Shown: piece by piece, positions 37,724 to 46,433 of the stretch
Position numbering within the stretch: position 1 is the stretch's first letter
Layout of the letters: every line of letters starts with the position of its first letter
Origin: Myxococcota bacterium
Lineage (GTDB): Bacteria > Myxococcota_A > Bradymonadia > UBA7976 > UBA1532
Direction of reading: 5' to 3'
DNA length: 64,000 nucleotides
NCBI GenBank assembly: GCA_963169045.1
Contig: CAUJDF010000052.1
Coordinates: 88,604 to 152,603 of the forward strand
Program-made: the position numbers and the translations under genes
Notes under the pieces: generated by a model
Databases searched by the model: none
What the model was told of the DNA's origin: nothing
Seen by the model: the letters and a program-made list of their open reading frames with translations, nothing else

Positions 37724-38646
37724 GACGCGGCCTTCTCGGGGCGGGCGACGACGGCGAGGAAGACGTCCTCGAGCGTCGCCTCCGCCTCGTCGATGGCGCC
37801 CGCAGGCAATCCGAGGCGCGCGGCGAGCGCGGCGGGATCGGCGAGCGGTCCCGAGACCCGCACGTGGACGCGGTCCCCGAAGGGCTCCACCTGCAGGACA
37901 CCGTCGGCGCCCGCGAGCGCGGCGGCGACCTCGCGCGCCGACGGACCGGCGACGGCGTGCACCGTGCCCGGGACCCACGTCCGCTTGAGGCCCACGGGCG
38001 TGTCGAGCGCGACGAGGCGGCCGTCGACCATGAGGCCGACGCGGTCGCAGTACTCGGCCTCGTCGAGGTGGTGCGTGGTGACGAAGACCGTCGTCCCGGC
38101 GCGGGCCAGGGCGCGGATGACCTGCCAGAATTCGCGGCGCGAGGCGGGGTCGACGCCGGCGGTCGGCTCGTCGAGGAAGACGATGCCCGGCTCGTGCAGC
38201 AGCGACGAGGCGAGGGCGAGGCGCTGGCGCGTGCCGCCGGGCAGGTCGCGGGTGAGCGCGCGGCGGCGGTCGCCGAGCCCCGCGAGCGCCAGGGCGGCGG
38301 CCACGCGCGTGCGACGGCGCTCGCCGGCGAGGCCGTACGCGCCGGCGAAGAACACGAGGTTCTCCTCGACGGTGAGGTCGAGGTAGAGCGAGAAGCGCTG
38401 CGACATGTAGCCGATCGACTGCTTCACCGCCCGCGGCGCGCGCTCGATGTCGTGGCCGGCGACGCGGGCGTGGCCCGACGTCGGCCCCATGAGCCCGCAC
38501 AGCATGCGGATGGTCGTGCTCTTGCCGGCCCCGTTGGCGCCGAGGTAGCCGAAGATCTCGCCGCGCCCGACGGCGAACGACACGGCGTCGACGGCGGTGA
38601 ACGCACCGAACTTCTTCGTCAGGTCATGCACCTCGATGACGTTCAC
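37720..38646 (-). CDS. ABC transporter ATPase (YbhF C-terminal-half-like)
   Basis: A 308-residue cytoplasmic ATPase. Walker A is GANGAGKST, the Q-loop is in YMSQRFSLY, and Walker B with the following Glu is IVFLDEPTAGVD. The H-loop is TTHHLDEAEYCDR. The signature motif reads LPGGTRQRLALA instead of LSGG, so the conserved Ser is Pro. E. coli YbhF has LPLGFKQRL at the same place, so this is a subgroup feature and not damage. A C-terminal domain of about 90 residues follows the ATPase core. In YbhF the two ATPase halves are fused; here they are separate genes joined by a GTGA overlap (start GTG 38646). It should heterodimerise with the 38643-39617 product. Confidence 0.92.
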   Translation of the reverse strand: MNVIEVHDLTKKFGAFTAVDAVSFAVGRGEIFGYLGANGAGKSTTIRMLCGLMGPTSGHARVAGHDIERAPRAVKQSIGYMSQRFSLYLDLTVEENLVFFAGAYGLAGERRRTRVAAALALAGLGDRRRALTRDLPGGTRQRLALASSLLHEPGIVFLDEPTAGVDPASRREFWQVIRALARAGTTVFVTTHHLDEAEYCDRVGLMVDGRLVALDTPVGLKRTWVPGTVHAVAGPSAREVAAALAGADGVLQVEPFGDRVHVRVSGPLADPAALAARLGLPAGAIDEAEATLEDVFLAVVARPEKAAS

Positions 38647-39617
38647 GAGTGCCCCTCCGCCTCGGCGAGCAGGCCGAGGTACACGTCCTCGAAGTCGGGG
38701 CGGACGGCGTGGGCGGCGACGCCGGCGGCCTGCAGCTCCCGCAGCAGGGCGGGGACGGCGGCGCGGCGGGCGACGACGCGCAGGTGGGCGCCCTGCGGCG
38801 AGCACGCGAGCACGTCCGGGCGATCGCGCAGGCGGGCCTCGGCGGCGTCGCGGTCCGGCGTGTCGAGGCGCAGGACGGCGTGGGGCGAGCGGTCGGCGAG
38901 ATCGCGCGGCGCGCCCTCGGCGACGAGGCGGCCGTGGCTGAGCAGGCCGACGCGATGGCAGCGGGCCGCCTCGTCCATGTAGGGCGTCGCCAGGATCACC
39001 GCCATGCCCTCGCCGACGAAGCGGTAGAGCAGCTCCCAGATCTCGCGGCGGCTGACGGGGTCGACGCCGTTGGACGGCTCGTCGAGCACGAGGACGCGCG
39101 GCCGGTGCAGGAGCGCGCACGACAGCGCGAGCTTCTTGTACATCCCGCCGGAGAGGTCGTCGGCGCGGCGGTCGCCGAAGCGGTCGAGGCGCGCGATCGC
39201 GAGGAGCTCGGCCCGGCGCTCGGCGAGCGCGCGGCGGTCGAGGCCGAAGAGCCGCCCGAAGAACGCCAGGTTCTCGTCGACGCTGAGATCGCCGTAGAGG
39301 CTGTACTGCTGCGGCATGTAGCCGATCGACACGCGGGCGCCGCGATCGCCGGCGACGACGGGGCGGCCGAGGACGAACGCCGCGCCGCCCGTGGGCGCGA
39401 CGAGGCCGGCGAGCATGCGGAGCGTCGTCGTTTTGCCGGCGCCGTCCGGGCCGACGAGGCCGTACAGCTCGCCCGGGGCGACGGCGAGCGAGAGGCCGTC
39501 GACGGCGCGCGTCGCGCCGAAGGTGCGGTGGAGCGCCTCGGCCACGATGGCGGGCGCGCCGGTGTGGCCCTGCCCGTCACGGGCGCGGGCCGTGCTGCCG
39601 GCAGGTGGGTGGTTCAC
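38643..39617 (-). CDS. ABC transporter ATPase (YbhF N-terminal-half-like)
   Basis: A 324-residue ATPase with Walker A GPDGAGKTT, Q-loop YMPQQYSLY, an orthodox signature LSGGMYKKLALS, Walker B VLVLDEPSNGVD and the H-loop region ATPYMDEAARC. The expected H-loop His is Tyr here (TPYMDEA), as in YbhF-type N-terminal halves (TSYLDEA). One composite site may therefore be catalytically weak, which suggests asymmetric ATP hydrolysis with its partner. The first about 25 residues are a flexible extension. The start GTG at 39617 overlaps the adaptor gene's TGA (GTGA). Confidence 0.92.
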   Translation of the reverse strand: MNHPPAGSTARARDGQGHTGAPAIVAEALHRTFGATRAVDGLSLAVAPGELYGLVGPDGAGKTTTLRMLAGLVAPTGGAAFVLGRPVVAGDRGARVSIGYMPQQYSLYGDLSVDENLAFFGRLFGLDRRALAERRAELLAIARLDRFGDRRADDLSGGMYKKLALSCALLHRPRVLVLDEPSNGVDPVSRREIWELLYRFVGEGMAVILATPYMDEAARCHRVGLLSHGRLVAEGAPRDLADRSPHAVLRLDTPDRDAAEARLRDRPDVLACSPQGAHLRVVARRAAVPALLRELQAAGVAAHAVRPDFEDVYLGLLAEAEGHS

Positions 39618-40702
39618 GGCCGCCCCTCCGCCAGCGTGAGCTCGACGGGCATCCCCGGCCGCAACATCCCGTCCGCGTTGGGAATCCGCACCTCGACCGC
39701 GTACACGAGACGGTCGCGATCGGCCCGCGTCTGCACGTTGCGCGGCGTGAACTCCGCCTCCGTCCCGACGCGGCGCACCTCGCCTTCGAACACGCGGTCG
39801 GGGAAGGCGTCGGCGACGACCTGGACGGCGCGTCCGGGCCGCGCGGCGCCGAGCTCGGCGTTGGGCAGGTAGAGCGTGGCGCGGACCTCGCGCGCGTCGA
39901 CGATCGTGAGGAGGCGCGCGCCCGGCAGGACGTTCTCTCCGGGCTCGTGGAAGCGGGTCTCGACGACGCCGTCGATGGGGGCGAGCAGGGTGCACTCGCG
40001 GACGGGGACGGCGGCGCGGTCGCGGGCGGCGGCGGCGGCGGCGACCTGCTGCTCGGCGGCGCCGCGGCGGGCCTCGGCGAGGCGGGCCTGCAGATCGGCC
40101 TGGTCGAGGCCGCGGGCGACCACGGCGGCCTGGGCGTCGGCGGCGCCGGCCTGGCTCTCGACCGCGCGCACCTGGTCGGCGAGGGCGTCGGTCTCGGTGC
40201 GGGCACGGTCGAGGTCCTGCTCGGAGGCGCCGCCGGAGGGGCGGAGCTGGGCGAGGCGCTCGGCGGTCCGCGCGGCGACGTCGCGGCGCGCCGCCTGGGC
40301 GTCGCGCTGGGCGCGGGCGGCGCGAGCCTGGGCCTTCGCGGCGCGCGCCTGGTCGCCGGCCACGCGGCGGGCGTGCTCGGCGAGCGCGATCTCGGCCCTC
40401 GACGCCTCGACCATGGCCGAAGCCGCCGCGAGGGCCGCCTCGGCCTGCGCGAGCGCCGCCTTCGGCTCGGCGCAGTCCAGCTCGGCGACCACCTGGCCCG
40501 CCTCGACCGCGTCGCCCTCGCGCACGGGCAGGGCGACGATGCGCGCGGGCAGGCGCGACGTCACGTCGACCGCCGTGCCCTCGACGGTGCCGCTGCCGCG
40601 GGAGGGGCCGCCCGCGGCGAGGTCCTGGGCGCGCAGGCGGAAGTAGAGGGCGGCGGACAGCGTCGCCACCAGCACCAGGAAACCGAAGGTCACGCGCTTC
40701 AT
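39614..40702 (-). CDS. HlyD/YbhG-type membrane fusion (adaptor) protein
   Basis: A 362-residue periplasmic adaptor anchored by one N-terminal helix (VTFGFLVLVATLSAALYF, about 4-21). It has a first lipoyl half (about 45-80, VREGDAVEAGQVVAELDC), a long Ala/Glu/Arg coiled-coil hairpin (about 80-235), a second lipoyl half (APIDGVVETRFHEPGENV) and a beta-barrel region (LRPGMPVELTL at the end). It should join the inner-membrane ABC pump to the outer-membrane factor encoded just upstream. ATG 40702 overlaps the upstream TGA (ATGA). Confidence 0.92.
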   Translation of the reverse strand: MKRVTFGFLVLVATLSAALYFRLRAQDLAAGGPSRGSGTVEGTAVDVTSRLPARIVALPVREGDAVEAGQVVAELDCAEPKAALAQAEAALAAASAMVEASRAEIALAEHARRVAGDQARAAKAQARAARAQRDAQAARRDVAARTAERLAQLRPSGGASEQDLDRARTETDALADQVRAVESQAGAADAQAAVVARGLDQADLQARLAEARRGAAEQQVAAAAAARDRAAVPVRECTLLAPIDGVVETRFHEPGENVLPGARLLTIVDAREVRATLYLPNAELGAARPGRAVQVVADAFPDRVFEGEVRRVGTEAEFTPRNVQTRADRDRLVYAVEVRIPNADGMLRPGMPVELTLAEGRP

Positions 40703-42177
40703 CGGTCGTTGCTCCGGGGGTCGTCACGGGCGATGCCGAGGGCCTGCAGCTCGGCGGCGCGGGCCAGGCCGGCGTCGAGGCGGGCGCGCAGGAGGGCCAG
40801 GCGGGCCTGGTCGAGGGCCTCCTCGGCGCGGCGGGCGTCGAGGGGCGTGCCGGTGCCGGCGCCGGCGGCGGCCCGGGCGGCGGCGAGGTAGGCGTCCGCG
40901 GCGGCGGCGCGGCGCTCGGCCGCGGCGATGCTGGCGGCGGCGGCGCGGGCGCGGGCGCGCGCCTCGAGGGCGGCGCGGGTCAGGTCCTCGGCGGCGGCCT
41001 CGCGCAAGTGCTCGACCTCGCTGCGCTTCGCGGCGAGCTCGTCCTGGCGGCGCGCGCGCAGGTCGCCGTCGAACAGCGACCACGTGAGCTGCGCGCCGAC
41101 GGTGTAGGGGTAGCCGACGCCGTCGGTGGCGCCGAAGAACTCGGGGGTCTGCACGCCGGCGGTGCCGAACACGTCGAGCGCCGGCCAGTGGCCGCCGCCG
41201 ATGGCGTCGCGCTGGCGGTCGAGCGCTGCCGCCGTCGCTTCGAGCTCCCGCAGCCGCGGGTGCGCGGCCGGCGGCGGGGCGAGGTCCGGGCGGGGCGCCG
41301 CGCCGTCGGGCGCCCGCGGGGCTGCGGCGTCGGGCGCCGGCGCGACGGCGGCGTCGCGGCCGGGGGACGCACGCGGCGGGGACGTCTCGGCGGCGTCCCG
41401 CGCGCCGCGGCCGGGCGCCGAGCCGGCGGCCGGCGCGTCGGGGAGCGCCGCCAGGCGCGACGTCAGGTCGAGCGGCGCGTCCGCGGCGAGCCCGAGCAGC
41501 AGGCGCAGCGTGCCCTCCGCCTGCGCCGCGCCCTCGCGGGCGTCGACGAGCCGCGCCTCGAGCTCGGCGGTGCGCGCGTCGGCGGCGGCGACGTCCACGT
41601 CGCGGCCCAGGCCCGCGGCGACGGCGGCGCGCGCCTCGTCGAGGAACGATCGCGCCACGTCCAGCGAGCGCGCCGTCGTGGCCTCGAGCTCGCGGAAGAA
41701 GAGCGTCGACAGGTACGCCTGACGCACCGCGTGCGCGAGCTCGACCGCCCGGCGGTCGCGGCCCGAGCCGGCCGCGCGCTCGCCGGCGAGGGCGGCGTCG
41801 ACGAGCGCTGGCCGGCCGAAGTCCCAGGCGCGCCAGCCGAGCTCGAGCGTCGCGCTGGCGAAGTGGGGCGACGTGAGCTCGCGCGTGAACGACACCGGCT
41901 CCGTCTGCCCGGGCAGGGTCAGCCCGGTGTCGATCTCGAGCCGCGGGACGGGCCCCGCGTAGCGGTAGAGCGCGCGGGCGTCGGCCCGCGGGTGCCACGC
42001 GGAGCGCGCCTGCGCCGTGCGGTCGCGCGCGCCTTCGATCGCCTCCTCGGCGGCGCGGACCGTCGGGTGGCGCGACAGCGCGCGCGAGACGGCCGCCTCG
42101 AGGTCGAGCGCCTCGGCGCGGGCGGCGGCCGGCGCCAGCAGCAGCGCGGCGGTGAGCAGGGGAGAGCATCGTCGCAT
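40699..42177 (-). CDS. TolC-like outer-membrane efflux factor
   Basis: A 492-residue outer-membrane efflux protein. It has a signal peptide (MRRCSPLLTAALLLAPAAA, cut near ARA-EA) and two OEP halves (about 25-250 and 325-480) rich in Ala/Glu/Arg coiled-coil helices. The second half shows the TWSLFDGDLRARR barrel segment. Between the halves lies an unusual Pro/Ala/Arg/Asp low-complexity insert (about 250-320, APDAAAPRAPDGAAPRPD) where most relatives have a short linker; it may lie in the periplasm at the equator of the tunnel. The ATG at 42177 has GAGGA 5 bases upstream. It is the first gene of the six-gene operon, about 24 bases after the predicted sigma-54 transcription start. Confidence 0.88.
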   Translation of the reverse strand: MRRCSPLLTAALLLAPAAARAEALDLEAAVSRALSRHPTVRAAEEAIEGARDRTAQARSAWHPRADARALYRYAGPVPRLEIDTGLTLPGQTEPVSFTRELTSPHFASATLELGWRAWDFGRPALVDAALAGERAAGSGRDRRAVELAHAVRQAYLSTLFFRELEATTARSLDVARSFLDEARAAVAAGLGRDVDVAAADARTAELEARLVDAREGAAQAEGTLRLLLGLAADAPLDLTSRLAALPDAPAAGSAPGRGARDAAETSPPRASPGRDAAVAPAPDAAAPRAPDGAAPRPDLAPPPAAHPRLRELEATAAALDRQRDAIGGGHWPALDVFGTAGVQTPEFFGATDGVGYPYTVGAQLTWSLFDGDLRARRQDELAAKRSEVEHLREAAAEDLTRAALEARARARAAAASIAAAERRAAAADAYLAAARAAAGAGTGTPLDARRAEEALDQARLALLRARLDAGLARAAELQALGIARDDPRSNDR

Positions 42178-42212
42178 CGGCGTCCTCGGTCCCGGAGACG
42201 GCCGGCGTTTTC

Positions 42213-42227
42213 GCAAGCGGTGTGCCA
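42213..42227 (-). promoter_or_regulatory. sigma-54 (-24/-12) promoter of the ABC efflux operon
   Basis: Read on the minus strand the site is TGGCACACCGCTTGC, against the consensus TGGCAC-N5-TTGC. All ten conserved positions match and the GG-to-GC spacing is correct. Transcription would begin near 42201, leaving a leader of about 24 bases before the ATG at 42177. The adjacent gene 43701-45014 encodes a GAFTGA-containing activator. Confidence 0.78.
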
Positions 42228-42230
42228 CGC

Positions 42231-42298
42231 GTCCGGCGGCGTCGGACGGGGCGCGCGACCGGCGCGATCGTCGGTCCGGCTGACAGCGGGTGTCGGAA
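42231..42298. promoter_or_regulatory. candidate activator-binding region between divergent sigma-54 promoters
   Basis: GTCCGGC occurs at 42231-42237 and 42274-42280, 43 bp apart (about four helical turns). Each copy is followed by GTCGGA (42241-42246 and 42292-42297). The first pair makes the imperfect dyad GTCCG-N7-CGGAC. GACA-N5-TGTC lies at 42282-42294. These are plausible enhancer sites for the NtrC-type regulator, from symmetry alone. Confidence 0.35.
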
Positions 42299-42349
42299 AT
42301 CCTTACAGTCTGCCGCGGCGCCGGCGCGGTCCTGCGCGGGCCGGCGCGC

Positions 42350-42365
42350 TGGCACGCTTCTGGCG
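42350..42365 (+). promoter_or_regulatory. sigma-54 (-24/-12) promoter of the kinase/regulator operon
   Basis: TGGCACGCTTCTGGCG matches TGGCACG-N4-TTGC at all but one position (TGGC for TTGC), with correct GG-to-GC spacing. The predicted start is near 42376, only about 3 bases before ATG 42379. Either the transcript is nearly leaderless or translation begins at ATG 42415. Confidence 0.65.
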
Positions 42366-42378
42366 AAGACGGGGCCCC

Positions 42379-43700
42379 ATGCCGGACGCCGACTCCACGG
42401 CCGAGCGCCTCACCATGACCGAGCTGCGGCGCGTCTTCGCCGGCGCGCTGCGCGTGCGCTGGTTCGTCGTCGTGATGCTCACCGTCTTCGGCGCCCTCTT
42501 CGCGTTGGTCGAGCCGTCCGTGGTGCGCGTGGCGGCGCCCTGGACGCTGGCGGCGCTGCTCGCGCTCGTGGGTCGCGTCGACGCGCGGCGGCTGCGCGGC
42601 GGCGACTTCGACCGGCGCGCGGTGCTGAAGGTGGCGCTGACGCTGCTCGCGTCCCAGGCGCTCCTGATCGGCCTCACCGGCGGCATCCGCAGCCCGTTCG
42701 TGGTGCTGACGCCGCCGGTCCTCGTGCTGACGGCGCTCGGCACGGGCGAGCTGCGCCTGTACGTGCCCGCCGCGCTGGCGTTCGTGGGCTACATCTGGAC
42801 GCTGGCGGTCGGCGACCTGCTGCACCTCTGGCCGCCCCTGCTCCCGCGCGTGCTCGGCGGCGGCCCCGACGCGTGGGCGCACCCCGTGTACGCGGTGACC
42901 CTGGCGCTGCTGCTCACGCTCGTGACGATCATCGGCGGCGGGATGGGCCTCGCCGTCCGCCGTGGCTTCGACCGCGCGACGACGGCGGCGGTGCAAGCCC
43001 GCGTCGACGCGGTGGACGCCATGCGCGCCCGCAACCGTGAGCTCGTCGACCTCTCCGGGGCGCTGGCGCACGAGCTGAAGAACCCGCTGGCGGCCATCCG
43101 CGGCCTCGCCGGCGTCATCGGCCGGCGCCTTCCGCCCGGCAGCCGGGAGGCGGAGCAGATGGGCGTCCTCATCGGCGAGGTGGGCCGGATGGCGGCCGTG
43201 CTCGACGAGTTCCTGAACTTCTCGCGGCCCGCCGCGGGCCTCGCCGCCCGCGAGATCGACCCCGGCGCGCTCGTCGAGGAGGTGGCGCTCGTGCACGAGC
43301 CGGTGGCGGACGAGCGCGGCGTCCGGCTCGTCCGCGCCGTGGGCGCGCAGAGCGCCGTGCGCGCGGATCCCCGCAAGATCAAACAGGTCCTCGTAAACCT
43401 CGTGCAGAACGCGCTCGACGCGAGCCCCGCCGGCGGCGAGGTGCGCCTGACGACGGCGGACCGCGCCGGCGGCGGCGTCGAGTTCGAGGTGTGCGACGAG
43501 GGGCCGGGGCTCGCCGACGAGGTGCGCGGCCGCCTCTTCACCCCCGGCGCCACGACGAAGGCCGCCGGCAGCGGCCTCGGCCTGACCATCGCCCGCGCCA
43601 TCGCCGAACAGCACGGCGGCGGCCTGGATCTCGAAGCGCGGCCCGAGGGCGGCTGCCGCGCGCGCCTGTGGCTGCCCGCGAGCCCCACCGGAGGTGAGCC

Positions 43701-43704
<4 letters not shown>
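42379..43704 (+). CDS. membrane sensor histidine kinase
   Basis: A 441-residue inner-membrane kinase. Six hydrophobic segments span about 20-200 (RWFVVVMLTVFGALFALV, ALTLLASQALLIGL, AVTLALLLTLVTIIGGG). A dimerisation/phosphoacceptor domain carries AHELKNPLAAI with His231. The ATPase domain shows the N box NLVQNALDAS, G1 DEGPGLADE and G2 GSGLGLTIA. There is no periplasmic loop large enough for a sensor domain, so it may sense within the membrane. Its TGA overlaps the GTG of the response-regulator gene (GTGA). With the divergent efflux operon and paired sigma-54 promoters, it probably controls that pump. The start could instead be ATG 42415 (MTELRRVF), which fits the predicted transcription start better. 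Confidence 0.9.
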
Positions 43705-44998
<1,294 letters not shown>

Positions 44999-45014
<16 letters not shown>

Positions 45015-45289
45015 CTGCGGAGGATCGGCCCGCGCGCCCGCGCCAGGACGGCGTCGGCGTCGCGCGCCGGCAGGGCCGCCAGCGCGGCGCGGGCGGCCGA
45101 GTGCTCCGGCGGCTCGTCGCCCTCGGTGAAGCGCATGCAGTCGCAGCGCGCGTCCGCCTCGTCGATGGTCGCGAGCGCCGTCCCGGGGTCCGTCAGCGAC
45201 GCGCGGGCCACCGCCGCCGCGCAGATCTGCGCGCAGTGACGTTCGCGCGCCATCCAGAGGAGGCCGCCGGCGACGAGCGCCCCGATCAG
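44999..45289 (-). CDS. small membrane-anchored protein, unknown function (CTG start proposed)
   Basis: A 96-residue protein with one N-terminal hydrophobic helix (IGALVAGGLLWMA, 2-14). Cys residues follow in HCAQIC and RCDCMRF, with a C-terminal helix of Ala/Arg (AALPARDADAVLARARG). I do not recognise it. The frame opens with CTG at 45289 overlapping the TGA of the upstream lipoprotein gene (CTGA). The first orthodox start, ATG at 45253 (WMARERH), would remove the membrane helix. The four Cys suggest disulfides or metal binding outside the membrane. The 3' end overlaps the convergent regulator gene by 16 bases. It is likely co-expressed with the 45286-46374 lipoprotein. Confidence 0.6.
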
Positions 45290-46374
45290 AAGTTGGAGAC
45301 GACCGGCGCGCACGTGGACACGCCGGCGCCGACGATGCGGCGACCGACGTCCTCGATGGCGACGACGGTCTCGCCGCTCTCGGGGTCGAAGCGCAGCACG
45401 CGCGAGTCGGCGAGGCCGCGCGCCGTCTGCGTGCTGATGAAGATGAAGTAGCGGCCGCCCCAGTGGGCGAAGGCCCAGCCGGCGGGCTGGGCGGAGAGCG
45501 GCGGCAGCGACCAGCGGCGCGCCTCGCGCGCGTCTCGCTTGTCGAGGCGCACCACGCTGCTCTCGCGCCCGGGCACGTAGGCGAAGAGCTCGCCGTTGCC
45601 GTTGCCGGTGAGCTCGGCGCCGTACGCCTCCTCGCGCATGGCGCCGATGTCGGTGACCCGCAGCGACGCGGTGTCGACGCGGCCGAGCCGCGCCGCGCCG
45701 ATGTGCTCCGCCGCGCCGCCGGCGATGTACAGCGTCTCCTCCGGGCGGCCCGGGGCGTCGGCCACGAAGGCCATCCCGAAGAGCTCGAAGCCGTGTTGTC
45801 CCGGCGCGAAGTCGGTGGGCGCGCACGACGCGTCGGCCGTGTCGACGCGGTAGATGTGGCCGCTGCTGTACAGCACCCAGGCGCGCCCGCCGCGGTCGAC
45901 GGCCATCGAGAAGGGCGTCGCGCGCCCCGCCGGGCAGTCGATGCGCCCGATCGGGCGGAGCGCCTCGTCGCGCGGGTCGAAGGCCAGCAGGTTGCGGTCG
46001 ACGTCGACGGCGTAGATGAGCTCGCTGCCGGGCGCGCAGTCGTCGACGCAGCGTCCGGCGGCGCAGCCGGCGGCGCACGTCTCGAGCACGTCGCCGCGGG
46101 CGCCGTCGCCCCCGCAGGCGACCACGTCGGCGCCGTCGCAGAACGTGGGCTGGTCGGGCGGGCACTGCGTGCAGCCGCCCCCGGGCACGCACGCGCCGGC
46201 GCACGTCTCGACGTCGACGAAGCGGCCGCCGCGACAGCTCACGTGGACGGCGCCGCGGCACGAGGAGGCGCCCTCGGTGCAGGCAACGCTGGCGTCGAGC
46301 AGGGCCGTGGGCCCGTCCGCCGTCTCTTCGCCACAGCCCGCGAGGGTGAGCGCCAGGAGCGCGAGACGTCGCAT
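45286..46374 (-). CDS. lipoprotein with Cys-rich N-terminus and six-bladed-propeller-like body
   Basis: A 362-residue lipoprotein with the signal MRRLALLALTLAG-C14, a perfect lipobox. Residues about 28-118 are Cys-rich (CTEGASSCRGAVHVSC, CPPDQPTFCDGADVVAC), typical of myxobacterial outer-membrane lipoproteins. From about 118 on there are YVTN/NHL-like strands (LIYAVDVDRNLLAFDPRDE, FSMAVDRGGRAWVLYSSG, AYGAELTGNGNGELFAYV) in the style of predicted surface propellers. No catalytic motif was identified. It precedes and overlaps the small CTG-start gene. Function is unknown. Confidence 0.83.
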   Translation of the reverse strand: MRRLALLALTLAGCGEETADGPTALLDASVACTEGASSCRGAVHVSCRGGRFVDVETCAGACVPGGGCTQCPPDQPTFCDGADVVACGGDGARGDVLETCAAGCAAGRCVDDCAPGSELIYAVDVDRNLLAFDPRDEALRPIGRIDCPAGRATPFSMAVDRGGRAWVLYSSGHIYRVDTADASCAPTDFAPGQHGFELFGMAFVADAPGRPEETLYIAGGAAEHIGAARLGRVDTASLRVTDIGAMREEAYGAELTGNGNGELFAYVPGRESSVVRLDKRDAREARRWSLPPLSAQPAGWAFAHWGGRYFIFISTQTARGLADSRVLRFDPESGETVVAIEDVGRRIVGAGVSTCAPVVSNF

Positions 46375-46433
46375 GTCGCACCTCCGCCGGACAGCTTGCG
46401 GCGCGGTCGGGCGGTGCGCAAGGCGGGCGGGCG

